Part shown: piece after piece, positions 23,624 through 31,851 of the stretch
Layout of the letters: each line of letters opens with the position of its first letter
How positions within the stretch are numbered: position 1 is the first letter of the stretch
DNA from: Candidatus Paceibacter sp.
Lineage (GTDB): Bacteria > Patescibacteriota > Minisyncoccia > UBA9983
Direction: 5' to 3'
NCBI GenBank assembly: GCA_013360865.1
Contig: JABWAS010000006.1
Location: forward strand, 1-50,138
DNA: 50,138 nucleotides
Translations under genes and position numbers: made by a program
The notes under the pieces: model-generated
What the model saw: only the letters and a program-made list of their open reading frames with translations
What the model was told of the DNA's origin: nothing
The model's database searches: none

Positions 23624-24496
23624 TCACGCCCTATAAACCTCCCCTCCCGATTGTTTGATGACGCCGTTTAGAAGCATCATGGAGATGGCGGAGTTGGCTT
23701 TGGCCGGAGGCAGGCCGGATTTTCTTATTAGCTCATCTTTTGCCGTTGGTTCGGTTAAGACCAGATATAATTTTTGCTCTTCGGGAGAAAGAAATTCCAA
23801 GTCCAGACTTTCTTGTTTGTTTTCCCGCGAATCGGCTTTTTTGATGTCGTAAAATTCCAAAATATCTTCGCCGCGGCGGACGAGCGCCGCGCCTTCTTTT
23901 ATAAGATTGTTGGTGCCCTTTGAATTTTCGCTGAAGATTGAACCGGGTACGGCGAAGACGTCCCGGCCGTAATCCAGCGCCAGTTTGGCGGTAATGAGCG
24001 TGCCGCTTTTCTCCGCCGCTTCTATCACTAAAACGCCGTGGCATAAACCGGCGATGATTCTGTTTCTTGAAGGGAATGTGTGGATTCCCGCCGGCATCTC
24101 CCAGGGAAGCTCGGAGAGCAGACAGCCGCCGCTTTCAATAATTTGCCTTGAAAGTTTAACGTTGGAACGGGGGTGCAAAACTTTTTCATCCAAACCGGAG
24201 CCGGGTATGGCAATGGTTGTTAGATTATTTTCCACCGCCGCCTTGTGGGCGATGCCGTCTATGCCGATAGCCAAGCCGCTAACGATGACGACTTTTCTCT
24301 GATTGTTTTTCAGCCCGCCGATTATTTTCTCGCAGGTTTCTTTGCCGTAGTTGCTGAACTTGCGCGAACCGACCACGGCCAAATACAGGGCGTCCTCCGG
24401 CGGCAGCTCGCCGATCTGATAAAGTTCCTTCGGCGGGTCCGAAATTTGCTTGAGCAGGTATGGAAAATTTTTCGGCTTTAAAATTTTACGTTGCAT
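23624..24496 (-). CDS. dprA: DNA-processing protein A
   Basis: Loads RecA on incoming single-stranded DNA during natural transformation. The Rossmann-like DprA core shows AVVGSRKFSNYGKE, VSGLAIGIDGIAHKAA, GSGLDEKVLHPRSNVKL, FPSRNRIIAGL, EKSGTLITA and AVPGSIFSENSKGTNNLI. A C-terminal winged-helix (DML1-like) domain follows (about residues 225-290, ending GVIKQSGGEVYRA). Length 290 is normal for the form without an N-terminal SAM domain. Its presence, with the large transfer-type ATPase further along, fits DNA uptake as a way of life. It is divergent from serS. Confidence 0.96.
   Translation of the reverse strand: MQRKILKPKNFPYLLKQISDPPKELYQIGELPPEDALYLAVVGSRKFSNYGKETCEKIIGGLKNNQRKVVIVSGLAIGIDGIAHKAAVENNLTTIAIPGSGLDEKVLHPRSNVKLSRQIIESGGCLLSELPWEMPAGIHTFPSRNRIIAGLCHGVLVIEAAEKSGTLITAKLALDYGRDVFAVPGSIFSENSKGTNNLIKEGAALVRRGEDILEFYDIKKADSRENKQESLDLEFLSPEEQKLYLVLTEPTAKDELIRKSGLPPAKANSAISMMLLNGVIKQSGGEVYRA
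23626..23691. repeat. Right direct repeat: dprA 3' end
   Basis: The authentic dprA terminus, matching the remnant at 23006-23072. The pair of repeats encloses hicBA pair 2 (about 550 bases). Confidence 0.7.
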
Positions 24497-24532
24497 TTTG
24501 CTAATTTTAGCATATTTGATAAGATAATCTTA

Positions 24533-25807
24533 ATGTTAGACATCAAATTTATTCGGGAAAATCCCGACTTGATAAAAGAGGCCGCGCGAAAGAAGCGGGT
24601 TAAGTTTGACGTGGCCGAACTGTTGGCCGCCGACGAGAAACGCCTTGGAATTTTGCGGGAGGTGGAAGATATGCGGGCGAAGCAAAACGCCGCCAGCGAT
24701 AACATTGCCAAAATCCAGGATCCCGCGCAAAGGCAGGCGGCCATAGAGGAGATGAAGAAACTCAAAGAAACTCTTTTGACCAAGGTGGAAGAATTGAGGC
24801 AGGCCAACGAAGCCTGGAAAGCGCTGATGCTGCAGGCGCCCAACATCCCCGACGTTTCCGTGCCGGAAGGGGCGGACGACACGCAGAACGCGGAGTTTAA
24901 AAAATGGGGAGAAATTCCGGACTTCAAGCAGAAAGGATTTGAGCCGAAAAGCCATATTGAGCTGATGCAAAAGCTGGATTTGGCGGATTTTGAAAGGGGG
25001 ACGAAGGTTTCCGGCTTCCGCGGATATTTTTTAAAAAACGACGGAGCGCTTTTATCTTTCGCGATATGGCAGCACGGAATGGAATTTTTCATGAAGAAAG
25101 GCGGATTTTCGCCGATGATAGTTCCTTCTTTGGTTAAAAAAGAAACGATGTACGGAACCGGTTATTTGCCCCAAGGAGAAGAAGATCTTTATAAAACGCA
25201 AGACAGCGATTATTTGGCCGGCACGGCCGAAGTTTCCGCCATGGGTTACCATTCAGATGAAATTATAGATAAAAAGGACCTACCAAAAAAATTTTTGTGC
25301 TTTTCACCATGCTTCAGGAGGGAAGCAGGAAGCTACGGCAAGGATGTAAAAGGCATCATCAGGGTGCATGAGTTCTTCAAGCTTGAGCAGGTTGTTTTGT
25401 GCGAAGCCGATCATCAGGAATCGGTGAAATGGCATGAATGGGTTAACCGAAACACTGAAGAATTCATGGAATCGTTGGGCATACCATATAGAACGGTTAT
25501 CAACTGCGGAGGAGATTTGGGGCTTGGCCAGGTTAAAAAGTATGACATAGAACTTTGGGTGCCGAACGAAAACAAATACAGAGAGATAAGCTCGGCGTCT
25601 TACTTCCATGATTTCCAGACAAGAAGGCTGAATATCAAATACAAAGACGAAACCGGAAAATTAAAATTCGCCCATTCGCTTAACAGCACCGCCGTGCCGA
25701 CGCCGCGTATAATAGTTTCAATACTGGAAAACTATCAGCAGGCCGACGGTTCCATTATCGTGCCCGAGCCGCTTAGGAAGTACATGGGCAAAGACGTTAT
25801 CCGCTAA
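24533..25807 (+). CDS. serS: Seryl-tRNA synthetase
   Basis: Class II synthetase for tRNA-Ser. An N-terminal coiled-coil arm covers about residues 1-110 (MLDIKFIRENPDLIKEAARKK... to LRQANEAW). The core has motif 2 (SPCFRREAGSYGKDVKGIIRVHEF) and motif 3 (LNSTAVPTPRIIVSILENYQ). 424 residues, typical. I choose the Met of MLDIKF (24533); the 14 residues upstream in frame are not family-like. A GATAAT box at 24523-24528 lies five bases before the ATG, so it may be leaderless. Confidence 0.97.
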   Translation: MLDIKFIRENPDLIKEAARKKRVKFDVAELLAADEKRLGILREVEDMRAKQNAASDNIAKIQDPAQRQAAIEEMKKLKETLLTKVEELRQANEAWKALMLQAPNIPDVSVPEGADDTQNAEFKKWGEIPDFKQKGFEPKSHIELMQKLDLADFERGTKVSGFRGYFLKNDGALLSFAIWQHGMEFFMKKGGFSPMIVPSLVKKETMYGTGYLPQGEEDLYKTQDSDYLAGTAEVSAMGYHSDEIIDKKDLPKKFLCFSPCFRREAGSYGKDVKGIIRVHEFFKLEQVVLCEADHQESVKWHEWVNRNTEEFMESLGIPYRTVINCGGDLGLGQVKKYDIELWVPNENKYREISSASYFHDFQTRRLNIKYKDETGKLKFAHSLNSTAVPTPRIIVSILENYQQADGSIIVPEPLRKYMGKDVIR

Positions 25808-25819
25808 AACTCATGCGGA

Positions 25820-25964
25820 ATTCACCCCGTGAAATGATTTTCAATTAATATTGAAAATCAAAATTTGATTGTTATTTTTTAAATTTTATTTTGTAGAGAA
25901 TAATTGAACTGTGCTAAGAAAAAATAAATTATAAGCTAATCAAATTTTATTTCACAGGGTAAAT
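25820..25964. repeat. MITE-like element with 16-bp inverted ends, upstream of ftsQ
   Basis: ATTCACCCCGTGAAAT (25820-25835) is repeated inverted at 25949-25964 with two mismatches. Inside is a perfect GATTTTCAA/TTGAAAATC hairpin; the rest is very AT-rich. The element is 145 bp, has no coding capacity, and its right end runs into the ftsQ start codon. Confidence 0.65.
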
Positions 25965-26802
25965 GCGTAAAAACCTACTCGCTTCGTCAAGAAGAATCCG
26001 GCGGAAGAGGAAAATTATCAAGACCGCCGTTTTTTTTGCTTTATTCGCGGGGTTTTTTACCGGAGTTGTTTTTTTGCTCAACGCTTCGTTTCTGCGAATT
26101 AAAAATATTGAGTTAACCGGAAACAACTTTGTTTCCGCCAAAGAGATTTCTTTTAAAATCAAGGAAGTTTCCGTGGGCAAGACCGGAATTTTTTTCAACA
26201 AAGACGGTTTTTTCTTTTTTCCGGAAGAAAAAATAGAAATCGCAATTCTGGAAAATTTTTTAAGAGTAAAAGAAGTAAGCGTTAAAAAGAAAATTTTCAG
26301 CGGCTTGGCGGTTGAAATTAAGGAAAGAGAAAACGTAGTTTTGGCCTGCCGCGGCCAGGAATGCTATTTCGCCGACGAGAACGGTTTTGTTTTTGAAAAA
26401 GCGCCCGATTTCTCCGGCGGGTTGTATCTTAAAATTTATGATGAGCGGAACGATGAAGAAAATAACGGCATAGCGGCGTCCTCAACCCAGCCTAAACCGA
26501 CAATGGTTGTCGGTTTAGGGGCGAGCGTCCTGCCGACGGAAGAATTTAAAAATCTATTTTTATTTGCCGGTAAGGTTAATTCATCAATAAACGAAGTTGT
26601 GAAAATAATTTTAAAAGACGAGGGCGTCTACGAGATATTCGTCAAAGAAGGCTGGAAGATAATGCTCAAAGAAAACAGCGAGCCGAAAGTCACCTTTTCC
26701 AATCTCATCACAGCCCTAGACTCCCAAATAAAGGACTCCCGCAAAAAACTGGACTACATAGACCTGCGCTTCGGCAACAAGGTGTATTTTAAATATAAGT
26801 GA
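25963..26802 (+). CDS. ftsQ: FtsQ/DivIB-type cell division protein
   Basis: Bitopic divisome protein that links early and late division factors. Basic cytoplasmic N-terminus (RRIRRKRK), one membrane helix (about residues 22-43), then a POTRA domain (LRIKNIELTGNNFVSAKEISFKI; VKEVSVKKKIFSGLAVEIKERE) and the FtsQ beta domain with CRGQECYFADENGFVFEKAP. Residues 177-186 are encoded by a perfect palindrome (26491-26519) in a loop rich in Asn, Ser and Pro. An AGGG just before the ATG, from the end of the upstream inverted-repeat element, is the only Shine-Dalgarno candidate. Confidence 0.9.
   Translation: MRKNLLASSRRIRRKRKIIKTAVFFALFAGFFTGVVFLLNASFLRIKNIELTGNNFVSAKEISFKIKEVSVGKTGIFFNKDGFFFFPEEKIEIAILENFLRVKEVSVKKKIFSGLAVEIKERENVVLACRGQECYFADENGFVFEKAPDFSGGLYLKIYDERNDEENNGIAASSTQPKPTMVVGLGASVLPTEEFKNLFLFAGKVNSSINEVVKIILKDEGVYEIFVKEGWKIMLKENSEPKVTFSNLITALDSQIKDSRKKLDYIDLRFGNKVYFKYK
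26491..26519. repeat. In-frame palindrome inside ftsQ
   Basis: CCTAAACCGACAA and its exact complement TTGTCGGTTTAGG flank TGG. It is translated as QPKPTMVVGLG in an otherwise variable loop. Confidence 0.75.
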
Positions 26803-26817
26803 ATAAGGTTATAATGA

Positions 26818-26842
26818 TTAGTATATATTAGTTATATACTAA
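26818..26842. promoter_or_regulatory. Operator-like palindrome before the restriction-modification genes
   Basis: TTAGTATATA and TATATACTAA form perfect 10-base arms around TTAGT. It lies directly downstream of a TATAAT (26810-26815), where a repressor would block initiation. No control protein gene is seen beside it. Confidence 0.45.
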
Positions 26843-26874
26843 GAAAATTGAGGTTGTTTGGGTGATTTAAAATT

Positions 26875-27687
26875 ATGCAAAAACCATACTACGAAAAACC
26901 AAGATTTAAGCTATATAAAGATGACTGTTTGAATGTTTTAAATTCTCTGTCAGAGAATTCGGTAGACATGATTTTTGCTGATCCGCCTTATTTTTTATCA
27001 AGCGGCAGTTTCACTTGTCAAAACGGGAAAATGGTCAGCGTTAAAAAGGGCGACTGGGATTTAACCAACGGCACAAAAAAGAATTTTGAATTTCATCTTG
27101 CATGGATTGAAGCATGCAGGCGAGTTTTAAAGCCGAATGGAACAATTTGGGTTAGTGGAACTTATCACTCAATTTATCAGTGCGGCTTTGCATTAGAAAT
27201 AAAAAAATTTCATATCTTAAATGATATCGCATGGTTTAAGCCAAATGCATCGCCGAATTTATCATGCAGATTTTTCACGGCCAGCCATGAAACTTTGATT
27301 TGGGCGAAAAAAGAAAAAAAAGCAAAGCACGCTTTCAATTACGAATTAATGAAAAATAGCGACTGGATGGGAGATCAACTAAAAAAACAAGGACTTCAAA
27401 TGCGATCCGTTTGGTCAATCAATACGCCCAAACCGATTGAAAAAAAATTCGGCAAACACCCGACGCAAAAACCCTTCGATTTGTTAAAAAGAATTGTTTT
27501 GGCAAGCACTAACAAAGGCGGTTTAATTTTGGATCCGTTTACGGGAAGCTCTACGACAGGTCTAGCTGCTTATCTTTATGGTCGCAATTTTATCGGCATT
27601 GACAGCGAAAAACAATATCTTGATTTATCAATAAAACGTTTTGAAGAGTTGAATAAAAACATGAAAAGTAAATTTTCTAAAAAATAG
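26875..27687 (+). CDS. Type II DNA methyltransferase (beta-class, DPPY)
   Basis: Site-specific adenine (or N4-cytosine) methyltransferase that protects host DNA. Motif IV DPPY is at 36-39 and the AdoMet-binding DPFTGSSTTGLAA (motif I) is near 219-231; this order with the N-terminal DPPY marks the beta class. HPTQKP before motif I is the usual motif X region. The companion nuclease starts two bases downstream. The nuclease family suggests GATC recognition, but specificity is inference. The region is AT-richer than its neighbours, suggesting acquisition. Confidence 0.93.
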   Translation: MQKPYYEKPRFKLYKDDCLNVLNSLSENSVDMIFADPPYFLSSGSFTCQNGKMVSVKKGDWDLTNGTKKNFEFHLAWIEACRRVLKPNGTIWVSGTYHSIYQCGFALEIKKFHILNDIAWFKPNASPNLSCRFFTASHETLIWAKKEKKAKHAFNYELMKNSDWMGDQLKKQGLQMRSVWSINTPKPIEKKFGKHPTQKPFDLLKRIVLASTNKGGLILDPFTGSSTTGLAAYLYGRNFIGIDSEKQYLDLSIKRFEELNKNMKSKFSKK

Positions 27688-27688
27688 T

Positions 27689-28333
27689 ATGAAAATAGTT
27701 ACAAGAACAACAGCGATAAACAATTTGAAAAAACACATCGGAAAAGATTTGCGAAAACTTGCTTTGCAACATGGAATAACAACCTACGAAACGGGAAAAC
27801 AAAACAAAGGCTGGAAGGGTTTGGTTTTGGAAAGATTGGCAGGATTGCAAACAAATGTTTCTAAAGCGCCAAACGGGCTTTCATACGAATTGAAATCAGT
27901 AAGTTTTCGTAAGGTTAAAAACGAACTTGTGCCAAAAGAAACAATGGCAATTACAATGATCAACCCCGAAGAATTAAAGCACCATTCATTTTTTGAAAGC
28001 CATTGTTGGGCGAAATTAAAATCTATTGTTTTTTGCGCCGTAAAATGGGATGGCATAAATTCAGACGGAGCGGAATTGTTGAAAGTGGCAAGTTTAGATT
28101 TTGCCGAAGATGACGAACTTATCAAGGAAATTAAAGCTGATTATGATTTTATCCGTGAAAAGCTTATTAAAAGAGGTTTTAACGCGTTAACTGGCAAAGA
28201 CGGAAAATGGATACAAGCCAGAACGAAAGGAATCGGCGGGATAAATTTAAAAACAGGAAAACGCCGTCCAATCACTCGCGCGTTTTATGCCCGAATAAGT
28301 TTAGTTAAAAAGATTTTTGAAACTGCAAGTTAA
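27689..28333 (+). CDS. Restriction endonuclease of the MutH/Sau3AI family
   Basis: A 214-residue nuclease predicted to cut the DNA left unmodified by the adjacent methyltransferase. Family marks: KGWKGLVLERLAG with Glu48; YELKSVSF with the catalytic Glu67-x-Lys69; PKETMAITMINP; the LTGKDGKWIQARTKG block; and RAFYAR near the end. The Asp usually 6-7 residues before the ExK motif is not obvious here (APNGLSYELK), so the metal site may differ. Founding members recognise GATC; that specificity is inference. Confidence 0.85.
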   Translation: MKIVTRTTAINNLKKHIGKDLRKLALQHGITTYETGKQNKGWKGLVLERLAGLQTNVSKAPNGLSYELKSVSFRKVKNELVPKETMAITMINPEELKHHSFFESHCWAKLKSIVFCAVKWDGINSDGAELLKVASLDFAEDDELIKEIKADYDFIREKLIKRGFNALTGKDGKWIQARTKGIGGINLKTGKRRPITRAFYARISLVKKIFETAS

Positions 28334-28377
28334 TTTTTTGAATATTTGCATTATACATTTTGTAAATAAAATAACCT

Positions 28378-31140
28378 ATGCAACCTAATTTTGAGCAAAA
28401 GTTCGGCACGCCGGCGGAGGAGCTGGAGTGGCTGAAGAAAAGATACGAGGAGAAAAAGGCGGAGCTGGAAAAAACTGGAGAAACGGCGGAAGGCGCCAAA
28501 GCGGCGGAAACTGTTTTCAAAGAACACATCGCCCGGAAGCCGGAAGATGTTTTGCAGCCTTACTATAAAGTAGAGGAGAAAAAGGAAGAAGATTTGGTGG
28601 CCAAAATCCTCAAACTTCCGCCGGAGCCGCATGACAAAAAAATAGAGGAGCTTTTGAGCGTGGCCGAAGAGCGCGGCATCATCAACGCCGTCAATGTCGC
28701 CCGAAAGCTAAACAACCCTCATCTGGAGGACGACTTGCACCGCGCTCTGGTGCAATATTATCTGCGGACGGATTTGCCCAAGAAGAAAATAAAAAAACCG
28801 CTTTCCGGTTCATTGAGCATGGTTTTGTACGAGATAGCTCTGCCGCGCGGAAAGGAGGGCGAGGAAAATAAAGACAGCGCGAAAACTTTCAAAGAAATGG
28901 TTTCGGCCATGGAGCAGTTTTACTCCGGCATGGGCATGATCCAGAAAGACGGCGACGCGCCCAATTTCGCCCTGGAACTGGGCATTCCGACTGTTGGGGA
29001 AGAAATAGCATTTTACGCCGCCGTACCCAGGACCAGAGCCGGATTGTTGGAGAAGCACATCGGGGCGCTTTTCCCCGACGCTAAAATTACGGAAAAAAGA
29101 GAAGACTACAATATATTTAAACCGGAAGGAGTAGGCGCTGGAGCGGTAATCACGCTTAAAACTCATCACGTTTTGCCCATCAGAACTTACGACAAGTTTG
29201 AGGTTGACCCGCTTGGAGTGGTGATAAATTCTTTTTCCAAACTAAAGAAAATCGGCGAAGGGGCGGCTTTGCAGGTGGTGGTATCCGGAACCGACGACGG
29301 TTACGGCAAAAAAGCGAGAAAGACCGCCGAAGAGATGCGCAAAGGGAAGAAATTTTATGCCGCTTTGAAGGAAGCCGGACTGGCCGGCGGGGCGCTGGAT
29401 TTTATTTTTGATATTTTCTCCGGCGGAAGCGGCAAAGATAAAGACAAAGACAAGAAAAAAGAAGAGGAGTCGAAACGACCGGTGGATGAAACGGTGGTAA
29501 AATTGCTAGAAGAAAAGGCCGCCAAGCCGGTGATGCTGGCTAACTTGCGGCTGCTTGTTTCCGCCGACACCGCCGTCCGCGCCCAGGTCATCTTGAAAGA
29601 GCTGGAAAGCGCTTTCCTGCAATTCGTGGAAACGGCCGGCAACTCCGTAAAGTTCAGCGAGAAGAAAGGCAAAGATTTGGAAAATTTGTTTTACGATTTT
29701 TCTTTCCGCAACTTCAGCGATAAAGAAACCGTTCGCCTCAACACGGCCGAAATTTCCACGTTGTTCCACTTCCCGGCCGGAATTTCCGCCGTCTCCCAGC
29801 TCAAATACGCGGAGGCCAAAGACGCGCCGCCGCCGCTTAACGTTCCCGAATCCGGCCTGCTGATGGGGGTAAATTTTTACCGCGGCGAGGAGAAGAAAAT
29901 TTTTATGAACGAGGACGACCGGCGCCGCCATTTCTATGTCATAGGACAGACCGGCACCGGAAAGTCGGTTCTGCTCAAAAACATGATAATCCAGGACATG
30001 GAAGCGGGCCGCGGCGTCTGCTACATAGACCCGCACGGCTCCGACTTGCAGGACATACTGGCCAGGATTCCGGAAAACCGGATAGACGACCTTGTTTACT
30101 TTGACCCGGCCGACGCCGACAGAGCCATCGGACTCAACATGCTGGAGTACGACCCGAATTACCCGGAGCAGAAGACTTTTATCGCCAACGAGATTTACAG
30201 CATCTTCCGCAAAATCTGGAAGGATGTGCCGGAGGCGTTCGGCCCGATGTTTGAGCAGTATTACCGCAACGCCGTTCTCTTGGTGATGGACGACCCGTCT
30301 TCCGGCAACACGCTTTTTGAAGTGGTCCGCGTTTTAAGCGACAAAAAATTCCGCGACATGAAGCTGGCCAAGTGCCAGAACCCAATGGTCAAACTGTTCT
30401 GGCGGGACGTGGCGGAAAAGGCCGGCGGCGAGGCGGCCTTGCAGAACGTCGTGCCCTACATCACCAGCAAGTTTGACGTGTTTTTGGGCAACCAGATAAT
30501 GCGGCCGATCATCGCCCAGGAAAAATCAACCATCAACTTTCGTAAAATAATGGACGAGAAAAAAATCCTGCTGGTTAACTTGTCCAAAGGGCGGCTGGGC
30601 GACATCAACTCCAGCATGCTCGGGTTGATATTTGTCGGCAAAATCCTGATGGCCGCCTTGTCGCGGGTGGAATTGCCGGAGGAAAAACGCAACGACTTTT
30701 ATTTATACATAGACGAGTTCCAGAACGTCACCACCGACTCCATCGCCGTCATCCTTTCTGAAGCCCGGAAATACAAACTCAATCTCACCATCGCCCATCA
30801 ATTTATCGGCCAGTTGGAAGAGATAATCAAGAAGGCCGTATTCGGCAACGTCGGTTCCATGGCCGCTTTCCGTGTCGGCTCGGAAGACGCGGAATTTTTG
30901 GCCAAACAGTTTGAGCCGGTGTTCGGCCCGAGCGATTTGCTCAATATCGGCAATTACAACGCTTATTTGAAATTGCTTATAAGCGGCCAGGCGGCGAGGC
31001 CTTTTAACATTAAAACTTTGCCGTTTGCCAAAGGCGACGCGCGAACCGGAGCCGACGCGGCAAAGTTCGCGGTGGCGCGCTACGGCCGCCTGCGCGCCGA
31101 AGTGGAAAAAGAAATCGCGGACAAGTATAATCTGGGGTAG
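28378..31140 (+). CDS. VirB4/TraG-type transfer ATPase with type IV coupling-like domain
   Basis: A 920-residue P-loop ATPase. An acidic helical N-terminal part (1-170) precedes a middle region (about 170-430) with a Lys/Asp-rich linker (KDKDKDKKKEEE near 360-370). The ATPase domain has Walker A GQTGTGKS (about 523-530), CYIDPHGSDL, and Walker B FYLYIDEFQN (about 774-783), then a sensor/arginine region (ARKYKLNLTIAHQF). This is the FtsK/HerA-like superfamily used in conjugation and type IV secretion. No membrane helix is evident, so it is probably peripheral. It may drive DNA transfer or uptake; other transfer genes are not adjacent. Confidence 0.85.
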   Translation: MQPNFEQKFGTPAEELEWLKKRYEEKKAELEKTGETAEGAKAAETVFKEHIARKPEDVLQPYYKVEEKKEEDLVAKILKLPPEPHDKKIEELLSVAEERGIINAVNVARKLNNPHLEDDLHRALVQYYLRTDLPKKKIKKPLSGSLSMVLYEIALPRGKEGEENKDSAKTFKEMVSAMEQFYSGMGMIQKDGDAPNFALELGIPTVGEEIAFYAAVPRTRAGLLEKHIGALFPDAKITEKREDYNIFKPEGVGAGAVITLKTHHVLPIRTYDKFEVDPLGVVINSFSKLKKIGEGAALQVVVSGTDDGYGKKARKTAEEMRKGKKFYAALKEAGLAGGALDFIFDIFSGGSGKDKDKDKKKEEESKRPVDETVVKLLEEKAAKPVMLANLRLLVSADTAVRAQVILKELESAFLQFVETAGNSVKFSEKKGKDLENLFYDFSFRNFSDKETVRLNTAEISTLFHFPAGISAVSQLKYAEAKDAPPPLNVPESGLLMGVNFYRGEEKKIFMNEDDRRRHFYVIGQTGTGKSVLLKNMIIQDMEAGRGVCYIDPHGSDLQDILARIPENRIDDLVYFDPADADRAIGLNMLEYDPNYPEQKTFIANEIYSIFRKIWKDVPEAFGPMFEQYYRNAVLLVMDDPSSGNTLFEVVRVLSDKKFRDMKLAKCQNPMVKLFWRDVAEKAGGEAALQNVVPYITSKFDVFLGNQIMRPIIAQEKSTINFRKIMDEKKILLVNLSKGRLGDINSSMLGLIFVGKILMAALSRVELPEEKRNDFYLYIDEFQNVTTDSIAVILSEARKYKLNLTIAHQFIGQLEEIIKKAVFGNVGSMAAFRVGSEDAEFLAKQFEPVFGPSDLLNIGNYNAYLKLLISGQAARPFNIKTLPFAKGDARTGADAAKFAVARYGRLRAEVEKEIADKYNLG

Positions 31141-31182
31141 ATATTTCATTTGTAACGTACTTTTAAATAAAGGGGATATATC

Positions 31183-31362
31183 ATGAAAAAAGTTTTAAAA
31201 AAGATTAGGCAGTTTTTTTATTTAACCCCACGAGATCTCGGATTACAAATATCTTCTGTTGAGGAAATTGCAGAAGGGATGAAAGATACTGGTCCGATTG
31301 ATGATAAACTATTACCATGGGAATTTGCTTCTACAATGAGTAAAATACTTGGTAAAAAATAA
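31183..31362 (+). CDS. Small hypothetical protein
   Basis: 59 residues (MKKVLKKIRQFFYLTPRDLG..., ending TMSKILGKK). AAAGGGGAT about eight bases upstream is a good Shine-Dalgarno. It shares a PID(D/K)K motif with the next small protein. No family is recognised. Confidence 0.6.
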   Translation: MKKVLKKIRQFFYLTPRDLGLQISSVEEIAEGMKDTGPIDDKLLPWEFASTMSKILGKK

Positions 31363-31398
31363 CCAAGATCGTACATTTAAAAGAAAAAGGAGGATTAA

Positions 31399-31569
31399 AT
31401 GAAAAATACTGAGGAAAAAACTGAAATAGTGAATATTAGAAAAGAAACTGAAAATAAGGTAATAGTTGAATCACGAACAGGCAAGAACATACTCGAAAGT
31501 ACGGTATATATTTTCCCGAAAGATATTTTTATATCAAGGAGGAAAGAAACTCCGATTGATAAAAAATAA
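31399..31569 (+). CDS. Small hypothetical protein
   Basis: 56 residues, charged and probably beta-rich (MKNTEEKTEIVNIRK..., ending TPIDKK). A strong AAGGAGG (31387-31393) is six bases before the ATG. A clear terminator follows, so it is likely the last gene of a two-gene unit with the preceding frame. Function unknown. Confidence 0.65.
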   Translation: MKNTEEKTEIVNIRKETENKVIVESRTGKNILESTVYIFPKDIFISRRKETPIDKK

Positions 31570-31605
31570 TCTTGCCATATGATTTTACCCTAATAATGAA
31601 TTGTA

Positions 31606-31638
31606 AAGGGTTGGCGTTATGCCAACCCTTGTTTTTTT
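31606..31638 (+). terminator. Intrinsic terminator
   Basis: AAGGGTTGGC (31606-31615) and GCCAACCCTT (31621-31630) form a perfect 10-base stem, followed by GTTTTTTT. Confidence 0.95.
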
Positions 31639-31816
31639 AAACAATATTTCTAAATTTCTAAGATTCTGAACCCTTCCTTAATCTTGCTATCGCCTAAACA
31701 GCGCAGGATTTTTTATTGCTCAAAATTTTTATCTTTCCAAAATGGCACACGATTTTATGCTCCAGCCTATTTTTGTGTATCATTTTTTAATAATGAATTA
31801 ATGACTTTTTAAAATA

Positions 31817-31845
31817 TTAGAAAATATAAAAACATCTGTTATAAT
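31817..31845 (+). promoter_or_regulatory. Promoter of gtrA (leaderless)
   Basis: TTAGAA (31817-31822), 17-base spacer, TATAAT (31840-31845). Transcription should start on the GTG codon at 31852. The gap 31640-31816 upstream is AT-rich and shows nothing else. Confidence 0.65.
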
Positions 31846-31851
31846 TATTTT

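Noticed and set aside
22140-24496. Complete integrative element around hicBA
   Set aside because: No integrase, relaxase or transposase is present; only the flanking direct repeats suggest past mobility.
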